Shown here: piece by piece, positions 16,666 through 25,223 of the stretch
How the letters are laid out: each line of letters begins with the position of its first letter
How positions within the stretch are numbered: the stretch's first letter is position 1
Source of the DNA: Actinomycetota bacterium
Lineage (GTDB): Bacteria > Actinomycetota > Actinomycetes > Streptosporangiales > Streptosporangiaceae
NCBI GenBank assembly: GCA_003168255.1
Contig: PMSU01000201.1
Coordinates: forward strand, 1 to 34,433
Direction of reading: 5' to 3'
DNA length: 34,433 nt
Translations under genes and position numbers: made by a program
The notes under the pieces: model-generated
The model's input: the letters and a program-made list of their open reading frames with translations, nothing else
Told to the model about the DNA's origin: nothing
Database searches by the model: none

Positions 16666-17568
16666 ATGACCGGTGACAGGCGGGCGCGCGCCCTTGGCTC
16701 CTTGCTCGGCCTTGCGCTGGGAGACGCGCTGGGCTCGCAGTTCTTCGTCCCGGGCAACCGCCAGGCCCTGGAACAGCGGCGGATGCCACCCTCTCCCTGG
16801 CAATGGACCGATGATGCCGAAATGGCGTGCTCGATCTTCGCCGTCCTCGCCCAGGCCGACACCATCGACCAGGACGCTCTGGCGGCCAGCTTCGCGCACC
16901 ATCACGATTTCGACCGCGGGTACGGGCCGTCGATGAACCGGCTGCTGCGGCTGATCCGTGAGGGTGGCTCGTGGCGGGAACTCAGTTCCGGCTTGTTCGA
17001 GGGCCACGGCTCGTGGGGTAACGGTGCGGCGATGCGGGTCGCACCGCTGGGGGCATGGTTCGCCGATGACCTCACCGAAGCTGCCCGGCAGGCGCGGCTG
17101 TCGGCCGAGGTGACCCACGTTCATCCGGAGGGGATCGCCGGTGCGGTCGCCGTCGCGGTGGCCGCGGCACTCGCCGCCCGCCCGGCTCCGCCTGACCCCA
17201 GAGACTTCCTCGACCAGGTGCTCCAGCTGACCCCGCCTGGCCGGGTGCGTGATGGCGTCTGGGCCGCCCGAGGCCTCGCGCATGTCCCGTACGCCAAGAT
17301 CGCAGTACACGAGCTGGGCAACGGCCGCGAAACCAGTGCCGCGGACACCGTGCCGTACGCGCTGTGGGCAGCAGCCCGCAACCTGGACGACTACGAGCGC
17401 GCCATCTGGACTACCGCCAGCACCGGCGGAGACGTCGACACCACCTGCGCCATCGTGGGCGGTATCGTCGCCGCACACCTCGGAAAAGCTGGCCTGCCCG
17501 CACCCTGGCTCTCCGCCTGCGAACCGCTCCCCACCTGGGCTGGAACCGCAGCAGACTCCCGAACATGA
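16666..17568 (+). CDS. ADP-ribosylglycohydrolase family protein
   Basis: A 300-residue member of the ADP-ribosylglycohydrolase (ARH/DraG) family, which removes ADP-ribose from proteins or small molecules using a two-metal site. The metal ligands are seen as WTDDAEMA (D49, D50) near the start and GGDVDTTCAIVGGI near residues 252-265; the opening GLALGDALGSQF and the loop GHGSWGNGAAMRVAPLG are also typical. ATG at 16666 begins MTGDRRARALGSLLG, where family members start; the frame upstream is open but empty of motifs. No ADP-ribosyltransferase or DraT partner lies in the window, so its target is unknown. It may act in general ADP-ribose turnover. Confidence 0.9.
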   Translation: MTGDRRARALGSLLGLALGDALGSQFFVPGNRQALEQRRMPPSPWQWTDDAEMACSIFAVLAQADTIDQDALAASFAHHHDFDRGYGPSMNRLLRLIREGGSWRELSSGLFEGHGSWGNGAAMRVAPLGAWFADDLTEAARQARLSAEVTHVHPEGIAGAVAVAVAAALAARPAPPDPRDFLDQVLQLTPPGRVRDGVWAARGLAHVPYAKIAVHELGNGRETSAADTVPYALWAAARNLDDYERAIWTTASTGGDVDTTCAIVGGIVAAHLGKAGLPAPWLSACEPLPTWAGTAADSRT

Positions 17569-17992
17569 GCAGCCACCAGCCACGATTCCGGCCGTCGTCA
17601 GCTCACCGGACGCAACAGCCCCGCCGCCACGAAGCATGGGCGAGGAGACCCTCATGCGGCCCTCGCCGGTTCATCCTGAACCTAAGTGCCCGGAACCCAT
17701 GTCTCCGCCTCTGAGCCCTTGGGCTCCCGCTGAGAGTCCTTCAGTTCGGCTGAACTCGCGGGCTTCACGGCACGGGCGAAGTTCAGCAGTTCGATGCGGA
17801 CCGGGGACAGGCACGGGAGAACGAAGTCATCGCTGCCGAGCCCTTCTCTGGGAAGAACGCCGCCAGCCCCGTCCTGCCACAGAGCGTGGCGCTGCGCCAG
17901 GCCGGCGGACAGCGCCGGCCGTGGGGTGCCGGTCGTGTATCCGAACGCGGCGTGGTCCCCTGCCGGCGGCCTGCGCAAGTACTGTCTGCGGT
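17569..17992 (+). other. Intergenic stretch, possible minus-strand fragment
   Basis: About 420 bases with no firm gene. A minus-strand frame at 17682-17978 reads smoothly in its middle (RHALWQDGAGGVLPREGLGS, then DDFVLPCLSP and VRIELLNFARAV), which might be a gene fragment, but I do not recognise it and it lacks a good start. Confidence 0.2.
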
Positions 17993-18679
17993 GTGATTCG
18001 CGCGCGGCTTGACGCGGTTGAGATGTTCATGAACTTCGTGTACCTGTGGTCGGAGGACGACTCGTCGGAGTCGGTTATCGAAGAAGTGCCCAATGGCGTG
18101 GCGGCGGCGATGGACGGGGTGCTCGGCGTCGAGGTGGCTACTGATACCAGCCCGCTGCGGGTCAGTGTCGAGTTGCATGATCAGCAGCCTGCGCCGGTGG
18201 AGTTGGCTGCGGGTGAGGATGTCGTGGCGCTGACGTGGCGGCCGTGCGGCACCCGCCTGCGGCTGGCCGACACCGTGGGCCATGAGGTGGAGGGGCTGAC
18301 GCTCGGGCCTGGCGACGAAGTCCTGGCGGTGGAGGTTCGCTGCCGCGGCCGTGATGAGGCCGCCGGCGCCGAGGTTGGGGAGCTCGAGGAGCCGGTCGAG
18401 GAGATCCTGATCCGGCTGTGGCCCGGCCCGGCCCGGGAAGAGAAGCTGATCGCCCGGCAGAGCAGTTTCGGCCGCATGCTGGCCGGTGAGCCACCGCCTC
18501 CCAGCGACCCCGCGGCGCCGCTGGCGCTCGGGGAGACGGCAGTGATCCCGGTCGCCTACCACGGTTTTTACCTACGCGACGAGGAAGTGCCGGCGACGTG
18601 GCAGTTGCAGGAGCCAAGGGAAGTGGGCAGCGCTCTGGTCAATGGGCTAGTCAGCAACCAGCCAGGGCTGGCCCGGTGA
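17993..18679 (+). CDS. Hypothetical protein, first gene of a coupled pair
   Basis: A 228-residue protein I do not recognise. It starts at GTG 17993, or at ATG 18023 (MFMNFVYLWSEDDSS). The first 160 residues look like alternating beta strands with many acidic residues (VIEEVPNGVAAAMDGVLGVE, LRVSVELHD, DEVLAVEVRCRGRDEA); the C-terminal part has EKLIARQSSFGRMLAGEPPP and AYHGFYLRDEEVPATWQLQ. The protein is strongly acidic. There are no membrane spans, signal peptide or metal-binding motifs. High GC at third positions and the 4-base GTGA overlap with the following gene argue that it is real and translated together with it. No function is proposed. Confidence 0.65.
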   Translation: MIRARLDAVEMFMNFVYLWSEDDSSESVIEEVPNGVAAAMDGVLGVEVATDTSPLRVSVELHDQQPAPVELAAGEDVVALTWRPCGTRLRLADTVGHEVEGLTLGPGDEVLAVEVRCRGRDEAAGAEVGELEEPVEEILIRLWPGPAREEKLIARQSSFGRMLAGEPPPPSDPAAPLALGETAVIPVAYHGFYLRDEEVPATWQLQEPREVGSALVNGLVSNQPGLAR

Positions 18680-19080
18680 AAACCGGAACCCGCGCAGGTG
18701 AGGTCGATCTGCGCGTGCGGGTTGCAGGCCGGACGACGGCCACGGTTGCTGATGCGCTGGCCCTGGTCGCCGGCCGGGGCCTGCCTGCGACGGCCGATGC
18801 GGTCGCCATCACCCATCACACCAGCGGGAATGTCGTGGTTACCGACGTCGAGAACTGCGCCGATCATTACGGGTTCGGGGTTCCCCCGGGAGAGGTTGGC
18901 TTGCTGGTGGTGGCCTGGGACCGCGACACAGCAGCCCGGCGGCGGCGGAACGCCAAGACGCGGGAACTGATCGACCTGGTGTTCTGGACCGGGGAAACCC
19001 CTGGCGAGCAGATCATCCAGGCCGCCAGCACCTTCGGCCAGGAAATGGCCGAGACCGATGAATTGATCCGCCCCTCTTGA
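18676..19080 (+). CDS. Hypothetical protein, second gene of a coupled pair
   Basis: A 134-residue protein of unknown family. The GTG at 18676 overlaps the preceding stop (GTGA), the usual mark of translational coupling. It begins TGTRAGEVDLRVRVAGRTTA, has a central AITHHTSGNVVVTDVENCAD and ends TFGQEMAETDELIRPS. A basic patch, RDTAARRRRNAKTRELIDLV, follows an otherwise hydrophobic strand (VGLLVVAWD). No signal peptide or membrane span. Its only clue is the pairing with the acidic protein encoded just upstream; the two may form a complex. No function is proposed. Confidence 0.65.
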   Translation: MKTGTRAGEVDLRVRVAGRTTATVADALALVAGRGLPATADAVAITHHTSGNVVVTDVENCADHYGFGVPPGEVGLLVVAWDRDTAARRRRNAKTRELIDLVFWTGETPGEQIIQAASTFGQEMAETDELIRPS

Positions 19081-19137
19081 CCTAAAGCAGCGCCCGCCGG
19101 TGCTGTTGGTGCTGCGCCGATGGCGTAGGTTGCGAGG

Positions 19138-19698
19138 GTGATTCTGGTAGTCGCCTACGACCCAACCTGGCCGCTTCGCTTTGAGCAGCTTCGGCAGGAG
19201 TACGCCGCGGCGATGGCAGCTGCGGGTGTGCCGGTGATGGCTATCGAGCATATCGGCAGCACCTCGGTTCCCGGCCTGGCCGCCAAGCCGGTCATCGACT
19301 GTGACATCGTGGTCGCCGGACAGCACGTCACCGCAGCGTCACAGGCCCTCGCCCGCCTGGGGTTCAAGCCTCTTGGCGAGCAAGGCATTCCGCTGCGCTG
19401 GGCGTTTAAGGAACCTGCGCGCCTGGCCGCGACGAACACTTATGTCGTTGTCCGGGACTCGCTGTCGCTGCGCAATCACCTCGCCGTGCGGGACGCCTTG
19501 CGCGCCGACCCGGCTCTGCGCGAGCAGTACGCGGCGGTTAAAAGGCAGGTTGGTTCCCGGGCGGCGAACATCGACGAGTACGGCCGCGGGAAGAACGTGA
19601 TGGTGCAGCAGATTCTCGCCGCTGCCGGGCTCACCGAGGCAGAGCGCGCCTCCATAGACGCCAATCAGGTCCCGTCACACGATGAAGTCCCAAGGTAA
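19138..19698 (+). CDS. GrpB-family (UPF0157) nucleotidyltransferase-fold protein
   Basis: A 186-residue GrpB-family protein (PF04229). The family signature HIGSTSVPGLAAKPVIDCDI lies at residues 38-57, after the typical opening VVAYDPTWPLRFEQL. Later, LRNHLAVRDALRADPALREQ followed by YAAVK and the ending YGRGKNVMVQQIL also fit. The fold is that of a minimal nucleotidyltransferase, with the GS and D-x-D-like residues in the signature. In some bacteria the domain is fused to CoaE (dephospho-CoA kinase); here it stands alone. GTG start at 19138; no strong ribosome site. The cellular role is unknown. Confidence 0.9.
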   Translation: MILVVAYDPTWPLRFEQLRQEYAAAMAAAGVPVMAIEHIGSTSVPGLAAKPVIDCDIVVAGQHVTAASQALARLGFKPLGEQGIPLRWAFKEPARLAATNTYVVVRDSLSLRNHLAVRDALRADPALREQYAAVKRQVGSRAANIDEYGRGKNVMVQQILAAAGLTEAERASIDANQVPSHDEVPR

Positions 19699-20117
19699 GC
19701 ATCGGGTGCATTGAAATCGCCTTGAGGACGGAAAGGGCTTCGCAACTTCACGGACCACGCTGCGCATAGGTCTCACTCTCATAGCCGCGAAGAGGTATCC
19801 TGCGGCGGACACCTGGCCGGTTAGCCTCCGGGAGTAAGTCCCTGGCTCCGAGCCACTCCCATCCATGTCGTCGCCGGGGCGCCTACAGCGCGACGATCTG
19901 CTCCGCGCCCACTTCGGCGGCCCGCCTGGTTCGCCGAACGATCGGCCGTGCTCGGTCTTGCGGCTGCGGCAACAAGCCATCTGCAAAGCGATGAATCGGA
20001 GAAGGCTCGGTCGGTACCCCCACGAAGCCTGTCAGGCAAGAATCCCCGGCAAGAAGCACGATGACATTGGCCCCGGCACCCGCGCAAGGACCGGCAGTGA
20101 GCCTGGAGAACGTGTGC
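19699..20117 (+). other. Intergenic stretch between converging genes
   Basis: About 420 bases between grpB-like and the 3' end of the tricorn gene, which converge. No frame on either strand shows family motifs, and I see no clear intrinsic terminator. Short AT-richer spots near 19690-19800 may reflect decayed sequence. Confidence 0.35.
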
Positions 20118-23100
20118 TCAGGAGTGATCGCGAGATCGTCTGGTCAGAGGATGGGCGGCGGCGGCGGGCGGGCGCTGCTCCAGCGCCTGAAGCGCCAGCC
20201 GGACGGCGGTGTCGAGCTGGGGATCGCGGCCCGCTGCCCAGTCGTGTGGCGCGATTGTCACCTCGACGTCCGGATCCGCGCCGTGGTTCTCCACTGCCCA
20301 GCCGACGTCGGCGAACCACAAGGCGGACGCAGGCTGTGTCACCAGGGTCCCGTCGACCAGCTCGTTGAAGTAACAGCCGATCACGCCGCCCCAGGTACGG
20401 GTGCCGACCACCGTCGCGATGCCGTAGGACTTCAGCGCCTGGATCACGATGTCGCCGCCGGAACTCGCGTACTCGTCCGTGATCGCTACGATCGGCCCGC
20501 GCGGTGCCTCGAACGGGTAGCTCGACGGCTCCTCGTGCCGGGATACGTAGCAGCCGATGGTGCGCCGCGCGAGCTGCTCGGCCACCAGCGCCGAAGCGTC
20601 GCCGCCTTGCGATTCTCGCATATCCACGATCAGGCCGTCTCGCCCGAACTCGGTGTACAGGTCCCGGTGGAGCTCCGCCCAGCCTGCCGGGTTCGTGCCC
20701 GGGATGTGCAGGTAGCCGAGCCGGCCGCCGGAGGCCTCGCGGATCGCGGCCCGATGCCGGGCGACCAGATCGTAATAGCGGGTCGCGTGCTCGCTGGCCA
20801 GCGGAACCACGACAGCCCGCCGGTCGGCTCCGTCGCGGCGGAGAGTCAGCTCGACCGGGTTTCCGGCCTTGCCGGCCAGCAGGGTGTTCGGGCCGAGGTC
20901 CGGGTCTACCGGCTGCCTGTCCACCGCGACGATGAGATCGCCCGGCGCCGCGGCGACGCCCGGGGCGGCCAGCGGGGAGCGCGCGCCCATCACCGACGAC
21001 TCGCCGGGCAGGATCCGCGCGATCCGCCAGGCCCCGTCCCCGGTGGGCTCGACGTCGGCGCCGAGCAGGCCCTGGGCCAGCGCCGGGTCACCGCCCGCGG
21101 CCGGCGGCAGCACCCCGGTGTGCGAGGTGCGCGTCTCGCCCTGGAGCTCCCGCAGCACATCGTGCAGGTCATCGGTGGAGCCTAGGCGGTCGAGCAGCGG
21201 CCGGTAGCGGTCGCCCGCCGCGGTCCAGTCCACGCCGCCCATGTCGGCGCGCCAGAAATTGTCCCGCATCAGCCGCCACGTCTCGTGGTACATCTGCCGC
21301 CACTCGGCCGTCGGTTCGACCGTCACCTGGATCCGGTCCAGATCGACGCTGACTGCCTCCGCATCGGGTTCGCCGGCTGGCTTGATCTCCAGCGACTCCC
21401 CGATTTGGTAAGCCAGCCGGGCGCCGTTGGCGGAGACCGCGTAGTCGTCGAGTGCCTCGACCTCGACGATGCGCTTGCGCTGAGCTAGGTCATAGCGGAC
21501 GAGCCGGGTCGGGTGCTCCTCGCCCGCGCCGATCATGGTCTCGCCCAGCTCCCCGGCGCGCGGGCGTTCCAGCCAGACCACGCCGTCCGTGACAGCGCGG
21601 AGCTTTTCGTAGCGTCCGGCCGCCACGGGGAACGGCACGATCCGCTCGGCCAGCCCGGCGACGTCGAGACCGGCTGGCGGAGGTTGCGTGTCCACACTCC
21701 CGGTCGCGGGGATCTCGCCGGGAACCTGCATGTCTGCCGGACGGCCATTCAGCTCCGGAGCGAACGGCGACGGCAGCGTGGCCAGCAGCGTCACAAGATA
21801 CGGCCGGATCCCGGGGAGGAACCCGAGATCAAGGTGGTGCGCGTCGTAGACCGGATCGAACGCGCGGTTCGACAGGAACGCCAGGTACTTGCCGTCCAGG
21901 GTGAACGCCGGCGAGGTGTCGTCGAACCGGGGCGGGGTCACATCAATGACCGTGCCGTCGGCCAGGCGAGCCAACCGTATCTGCGAGGCGCCGCGCTCGG
22001 ACCGCCATGGCTGCGACCAGGCAAGCAGCGCGGAGTCGGGAGAGAATGCCAGGCCCGCGACCGCTTCGTTGGTGTTGTTCGCGATCTGGGTGATGACCGG
22101 CTCGCCCTCCAGCGCGACCGTCAGCAGCCGACCGTCGGCGCAGGCAACCGCTGCCGTGCGCCCGTCCGGCGCCACCGCCAGCTCCAGGATCCGGCCGAAC
22201 TCGCCGTGCCCGATCCGCCGCGCCGCCGAGCCATCCGCGGGGATCACGTCCAGACCGTCTTCGCCGCCGTTGTCGGACGCGCAGGCAATAGCGTCCGCGC
22301 CGGGAATGACCACCGGAAGGCGATCGCGCACGCCTGGCTCGGCGAGCAGTGCCCGGGCCGGCCCGTCCCCGCCGGGCAGCCAGTGCACGGTACCGCGCAC
22401 CTCGGCGCCAAGCACCTCGCCGGTGGAATCCAGCGTGAACGAGCCCAGCTGCGACTTCCCCGACACCGGATAGGGGGCCCGCCCGGAGCGGTCTGCGCTG
22501 AGCCGTATGTCCAGGCGCACCGGCTCGGCGTCGAGCGACTCCACCATCCAGATCTCCCCGGCCCGCTGATAGACCACACGCTGGCCGTCGGTCGTCGCGT
22601 TCCGGGCGTAGTACGGGCCCAGATCGGTGTGGCGGCGCAGGTCGCTGCCGTCCGGGAGCGCGGAGTAGAGCGCACCGGTCCCCTCATGGTCCGACAGGAA
22701 CACGACCCGGGGTCCGACGAACATCGGGTTCACCAGGTTGTCACCCACACCGGCGAAGATCCGCGTGTACCGCGAACCGTCCGGCGAGTACCAGATCTTG
22801 CCACCCGCACCGCCGCGGTAGCCCTTCCAATAGGCCGGCTCGGTCGGCTCGAAGTTCATGGCGCTGCCAACCAGCACGGCACTGTCGCGTACCGCGACGT
22901 CGCCCGCCGGTCCGTAGCCGAGCCGGCGAGCCGGTCCGCTAAGCGGCACAGCGAACGCCCAGGTCTTCATGCTGGAATGCTGGCCGGTCCCGCTGAGCAC
23001 GAGCACCTCGTTGTCGCTGACCCAGCCGCGGACCGTCGCGAACTGGTCACCCCAGTACGTGAGCCGCGTGACCGGGCCACCGCCGGTGGGCACCGCATAC

Positions 23101-23348
23101 GCCTCCCGCGGGGCGCGCCGGCTAAGCGACCGGGTGCCGTCGCGAGTCGAGGTCCAGGCGACGTGCGTCGCTGACGGGTTCAGCCGCGGATGCAGCAGCG
23201 GGACCCGGTCAGCGGTCAGCCGCCACGCCTGGGTGCCACCGCCGTCCGCCGCCTCGCCCAGCGAGGCGAGCCAGACATCGTCCTCAGCCGTGAACGTGAG
23301 GAGATCGCATGCAACATGCGGGTAGCGCAGATAACACGATTCGGCCAC
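20118..23348 (-). CDS. Tricorn protease homologue (S41 family)
   Basis: A 1076-residue cytoplasmic tricorn protease, close in length to the Thermoplasma enzyme (about 1070). The first 650 residues are beta-propeller repeats (HVAWTSTRDG, VVFLSDHEGTGALYSALPDG, LAFLSNRAFDPVYD). A helical core domain (YHETWRLMRDNFWRADMGGV) leads to catalytic His near 743 in GETRTSHTGVL. A PDZ domain follows (APGDLIVAVDRQPVDPDLGP). The second core domain has the catalytic Ser near 961 in TDEYASSGGDIVIQALKSYG and a conserved Glu in AVENHGADPDVEV. The enzyme chops peptides released by the proteasome or other ATP-dependent proteases into short pieces. GTG at 23348 follows GGAGG on the minus strand. A TATACG box near 23403 may be its -10 region. 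It appears intact. Confidence 0.93.
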   Translation of the reverse strand: MAESCYLRYPHVACDLLTFTAEDDVWLASLGEAADGGGTQAWRLTADRVPLLHPRLNPSATHVAWTSTRDGTRSLSRRAPREAYAVPTGGGPVTRLTYWGDQFATVRGWVSDNEVLVLSGTGQHSSMKTWAFAVPLSGPARRLGYGPAGDVAVRDSAVLVGSAMNFEPTEPAYWKGYRGGAGGKIWYSPDGSRYTRIFAGVGDNLVNPMFVGPRVVFLSDHEGTGALYSALPDGSDLRRHTDLGPYYARNATTDGQRVVYQRAGEIWMVESLDAEPVRLDIRLSADRSGRAPYPVSGKSQLGSFTLDSTGEVLGAEVRGTVHWLPGGDGPARALLAEPGVRDRLPVVIPGADAIACASDNGGEDGLDVIPADGSAARRIGHGEFGRILELAVAPDGRTAAVACADGRLLTVALEGEPVITQIANNTNEAVAGLAFSPDSALLAWSQPWRSERGASQIRLARLADGTVIDVTPPRFDDTSPAFTLDGKYLAFLSNRAFDPVYDAHHLDLGFLPGIRPYLVTLLATLPSPFAPELNGRPADMQVPGEIPATGSVDTQPPPAGLDVAGLAERIVPFPVAAGRYEKLRAVTDGVVWLERPRAGELGETMIGAGEEHPTRLVRYDLAQRKRIVEVEALDDYAVSANGARLAYQIGESLEIKPAGEPDAEAVSVDLDRIQVTVEPTAEWRQMYHETWRLMRDNFWRADMGGVDWTAAGDRYRPLLDRLGSTDDLHDVLRELQGETRTSHTGVLPPAAGGDPALAQGLLGADVEPTGDGAWRIARILPGESSVMGARSPLAAPGVAAAPGDLIVAVDRQPVDPDLGPNTLLAGKAGNPVELTLRRDGADRRAVVVPLASEHATRYYDLVARHRAAIREASGGRLGYLHIPGTNPAGWAELHRDLYTEFGRDGLIVDMRESQGGDASALVAEQLARRTIGCYVSRHEEPSSYPFEAPRGPIVAITDEYASSGGDIVIQALKSYGIATVVGTRTWGGVIGCYFNELVDGTLVTQPASALWFADVGWAVENHGADPDVEVTIAPHDWAAGRDPQLDTAVRLALQALEQRPPAAAAHPLTRRSRDHS

Positions 23349-23597
23349 GTTGCCTCCTTCGGCACTGCGCTGAGTCGGCGATAGTCATCAGCGCACACTG
23401 ACGTATAGCAGGTAGACCATGGGAGTTGCAGTTACTCATCGGCCGCGGCCGGATGATCTCAGGGGCGAGGATGAGCCCTGGCCGCAGTGACACCTCACCG
23501 CCTCGCGACGTGGTGCTGCTCACCCGGCTGGTGGCCAGGGGGTCGGGTGAGATCCCCGGCGCCCGCCTGACTTGGCTGACCCGGCCTGGCTTGATGG

Positions 23598-23993
23598 TCA
23601 GCCGGTGTCGTCAGGGATGTAGTGCCGGCTCCTGTCCGCCGGGTCGATCCAGACCCGCATGATCTTCTTCGTGGACGGGTCACGGAACCGCTCGGGCGTC
23701 GGCGTCCACCCCGGGCCGGGCGTGGCGGCCTGCGCGTGGCGCCGACGCTGCCCTATGCGCATGCCGGATCCGGCAGCCCCCCCGGGGCCGGTGTCGCCGA
23801 GTGGGGGAAGATCCGCCACGGTGGCTGCCGCCTCGTCGGCGTACTCGGCGGCAAGGACGACGCCCACCCGGCGGCGCAGCTCGTCCAGGCCGAGCCTGCC
23901 CTGGGCGTAGTGCTCGCGCAGCAGGCCGGTCAGCCGCTCGCGATCGGCATCACCCAGCAGCGACCGCGGCATGCCCGGCTCCTGCTCCGGCAT
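23598..23993 (-). CDS. DUF1707 (SHOCT-like) domain protein
   Basis: A 131-residue protein whose N-terminal third is a DUF1707 domain: LLGDADRERLTGLLREHYAQ, then GRLGLDELRRRVG and a final DLPPLGD. This short helical domain is abundant in actinobacteria, where it usually precedes membrane or regulatory modules. Here it is followed by a Gly/Arg-rich linker and a C-terminal segment, TPTPERFRDPSTKKIMRVWI, plus DPADRSRHYIPDDTG, a compact tail that looks conserved but is unnamed. There is no membrane span. It starts two bases after the stop of the YbjQ-like gene and is surely in one operon with it. Function unknown. Confidence 0.8.
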   Translation of the reverse strand: MPEQEPGMPRSLLGDADRERLTGLLREHYAQGRLGLDELRRRVGVVLAAEYADEAAATVADLPPLGDTGPGGAAGSGMRIGQRRRHAQAATPGPGWTPTPERFRDPSTKKIMRVWIDPADRSRHYIPDDTG

Positions 23994-23995
23994 CG

Positions 23996-24352
23996 CTACG
24001 CCGCGGACCTGACGACCACCGCGGTGCCATAGGCGACGATCTCGGTGAGCTGCTGGCCAATCTCGGAGGAATCGAAGCGCATCGCCACGACCGCGTTGGC
24101 GCCGAGCAACCTGGCGTTTTCAATCAGCCGGTCGACCGCGTGGCGACGGCTGTCCTCAAGGAGCTCGGTGTACTGGCTGACCTCGCCCTGACGCAGCGTC
24201 TTGAAGGCAGCGCCTACCGACTTGGCGAAACCCATACTGCGCACGACAAGGCCGAACGCGAGCCCCAGGTCCTGCTCTATGGTCATGCCCTGGAGCCCCA
24301 GCCCGGTAGTCACGGGGAAGCTGGCAGGCGGATCCTCACCGGTGTTTGACAT
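23996..24352 (-). CDS. YbjQ-family protein (UPF0145, heavy-metal-binding domain)
   Basis: A 118-residue YbjQ/UPF0145 protein (PF01906). The family features are PVTTGLGLQGMTIEQDLGLA, then LRQGEVSQYTELLEDSRRHA and the strongly conserved LIENARLLGANAVVAMRFDS followed by VAYGTAVVV. The fold is a homopentameric dodecin-like ring in solved members, sometimes called a heavy-metal-binding domain though metal binding is poorly supported. I chose the ATG at 24352 (MSNTGEDPPASF), eight codons inside the longest frame. It is the first gene of a two-gene unit with the DUF1707 gene. Confidence 0.9.
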   Translation of the reverse strand: MSNTGEDPPASFPVTTGLGLQGMTIEQDLGLAFGLVVRSMGFAKSVGAAFKTLRQGEVSQYTELLEDSRRHAVDRLIENARLLGANAVVAMRFDSSEIGQQLTEIVAYGTAVVVRSAA

Positions 24353-24562
24353 GCAAGGCAGTAGACATACCGCCACCGGCCGGTGTCAACTTGGCGCGCT
24401 GGGAGCGGCCGCGGCGGGCGCAGCGAACGGCTGGCCGCCGATGACGCCGCGACGGCGGTGGCGGGTGCTGGCCACCTCGACCACGGTCGGGCAGGACCCC
24501 ATCACCATCGCGATCACGCTCTAGCCGTGAAAAATGGAGCCTGGTGGAACGTGAAGACCTTT

Positions 24563-24638
24563 TGGTGGGGCCGGTGGGATTCGAACCCACACTTGCAGAA
24601 TCCTAAATCCTGTGCCTCTGCCATTGGGCTACGGCCCC
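24563..24638 (-). tRNA. tRNA with anticodon UAG (Leu by codon), type I shape, CCA encoded
   Basis: Read on the minus strand, the acceptor stem GGGGCCG/CGGCCCC is perfect, followed by A73 and an encoded CCA (24563-24565). The D arm is GCCC-loop-GGC, the anticodon stem CAGGA/TTCTG closes a seven-base loop TTTAGGA giving anticodon UAG, the variable loop is only five bases (CAAGT), and the T arm is GTGGG-TTCGAAT-CCCAC. The body is 73 bases, a normal type I tRNA. Anticodon UAG reads the codon CUA (Leu), and A73 is the leucine discriminator, but bacterial tRNA-Leu normally has a long type II variable arm. Amino acid identity is therefore uncertain. It lies 30 bases downstream of the bcp stop. Confidence 0.9.
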
Positions 24639-24668
24639 TGACCGGGTTGCGGCTGCGAATGGCGCTGG

Positions 24669-25139
24669 TCAGACGCCTAGTTCCTTGCGCAGCCTGGCCA
24701 CGTGACCGGTGGCCTTCACCCCGTATTGCGCCTGCTCGAGTATGCCATCAGGACCGATGACGAAGGTGGATCTGATCACCCCCACCGTCGTCTTGCCGTA
24801 GAGCTTCTTCTCGCCGTACACGCCGTATGCAAGGTGGACCTCATGATCGGGATCGGACAGCAGGGGGAAGGTCAGCCCCTCCTTGTCCCGGAACTTGGCC
24901 AACTTCTGCGGCTGGTCGGGGGAGATGCCCAGAACCGTCACGTCGGCCGCGGTGAGATCGGGCAGGCTGTCCCGGAAATCGCAGGCCTGCTTGGTGCATC
25001 CGGGGGTCATCGCCGCCGGGTAGAAGTAGACGATCACCCGCCGGCCGCGCAGCGACGACAGGCTGACCGCGTTGCCGTCGGCGTCGCTGAGGGTAAAGTC
25101 AGGCGCCGCGTCACCGGGCGCCAGTCGCTTGACCGTCAC
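24669..25139 (-). CDS. bcp: Thioredoxin-dependent peroxiredoxin (Bcp/PrxQ)
   Basis: A 156-residue peroxiredoxin of the Bcp/PrxQ class, reducing hydroperoxides at the expense of thioredoxin in the cytoplasm. Peroxidatic Cys48 lies in YPAAMTPGCTKQACDFRD, and the resolving Cys53 five residues on in the same helix marks the atypical two-cysteine PrxQ type. LGISPDQPQKLAKFRDKEGL and the loop TTVGVIRSTFVI are also typical. The frame is open from 25169 but the conserved protein starts at GTG 25139 with an AAGGGAG ribosome site before it. In Streptomyces a bcp gene and a tRNA are, as I recall, neighbours of rph and rdgB too. Confidence 0.93.
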   Translation of the reverse strand: MTVKRLAPGDAAPDFTLSDADGNAVSLSSLRGRRVIVYFYPAAMTPGCTKQACDFRDSLPDLTAADVTVLGISPDQPQKLAKFRDKEGLTFPLLSDPDHEVHLAYGVYGEKKLYGKTTVGVIRSTFVIGPDGILEQAQYGVKATGHVARLRKELGV

Positions 25140-25223
25140 GCATGCTCCCTTCGGCCAGTCCGAACGCACCTACGGTACAGGTCCGGCCCAAGCACTTTCG
25201 CTGCACCGGCTCACTTTCGCGGG

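Noticed and set aside
20061..23174. Long plus-strand frames at 20061-21185 and 21513-23174
   Set aside because: They lie opposite the tricorn protease gene and have no recognisable motifs.
24563..24638. Amber suppressor tRNA
   Set aside because: The anticodon is UAG, which reads the codon CUA; an amber suppressor would need the anticodon CUA.
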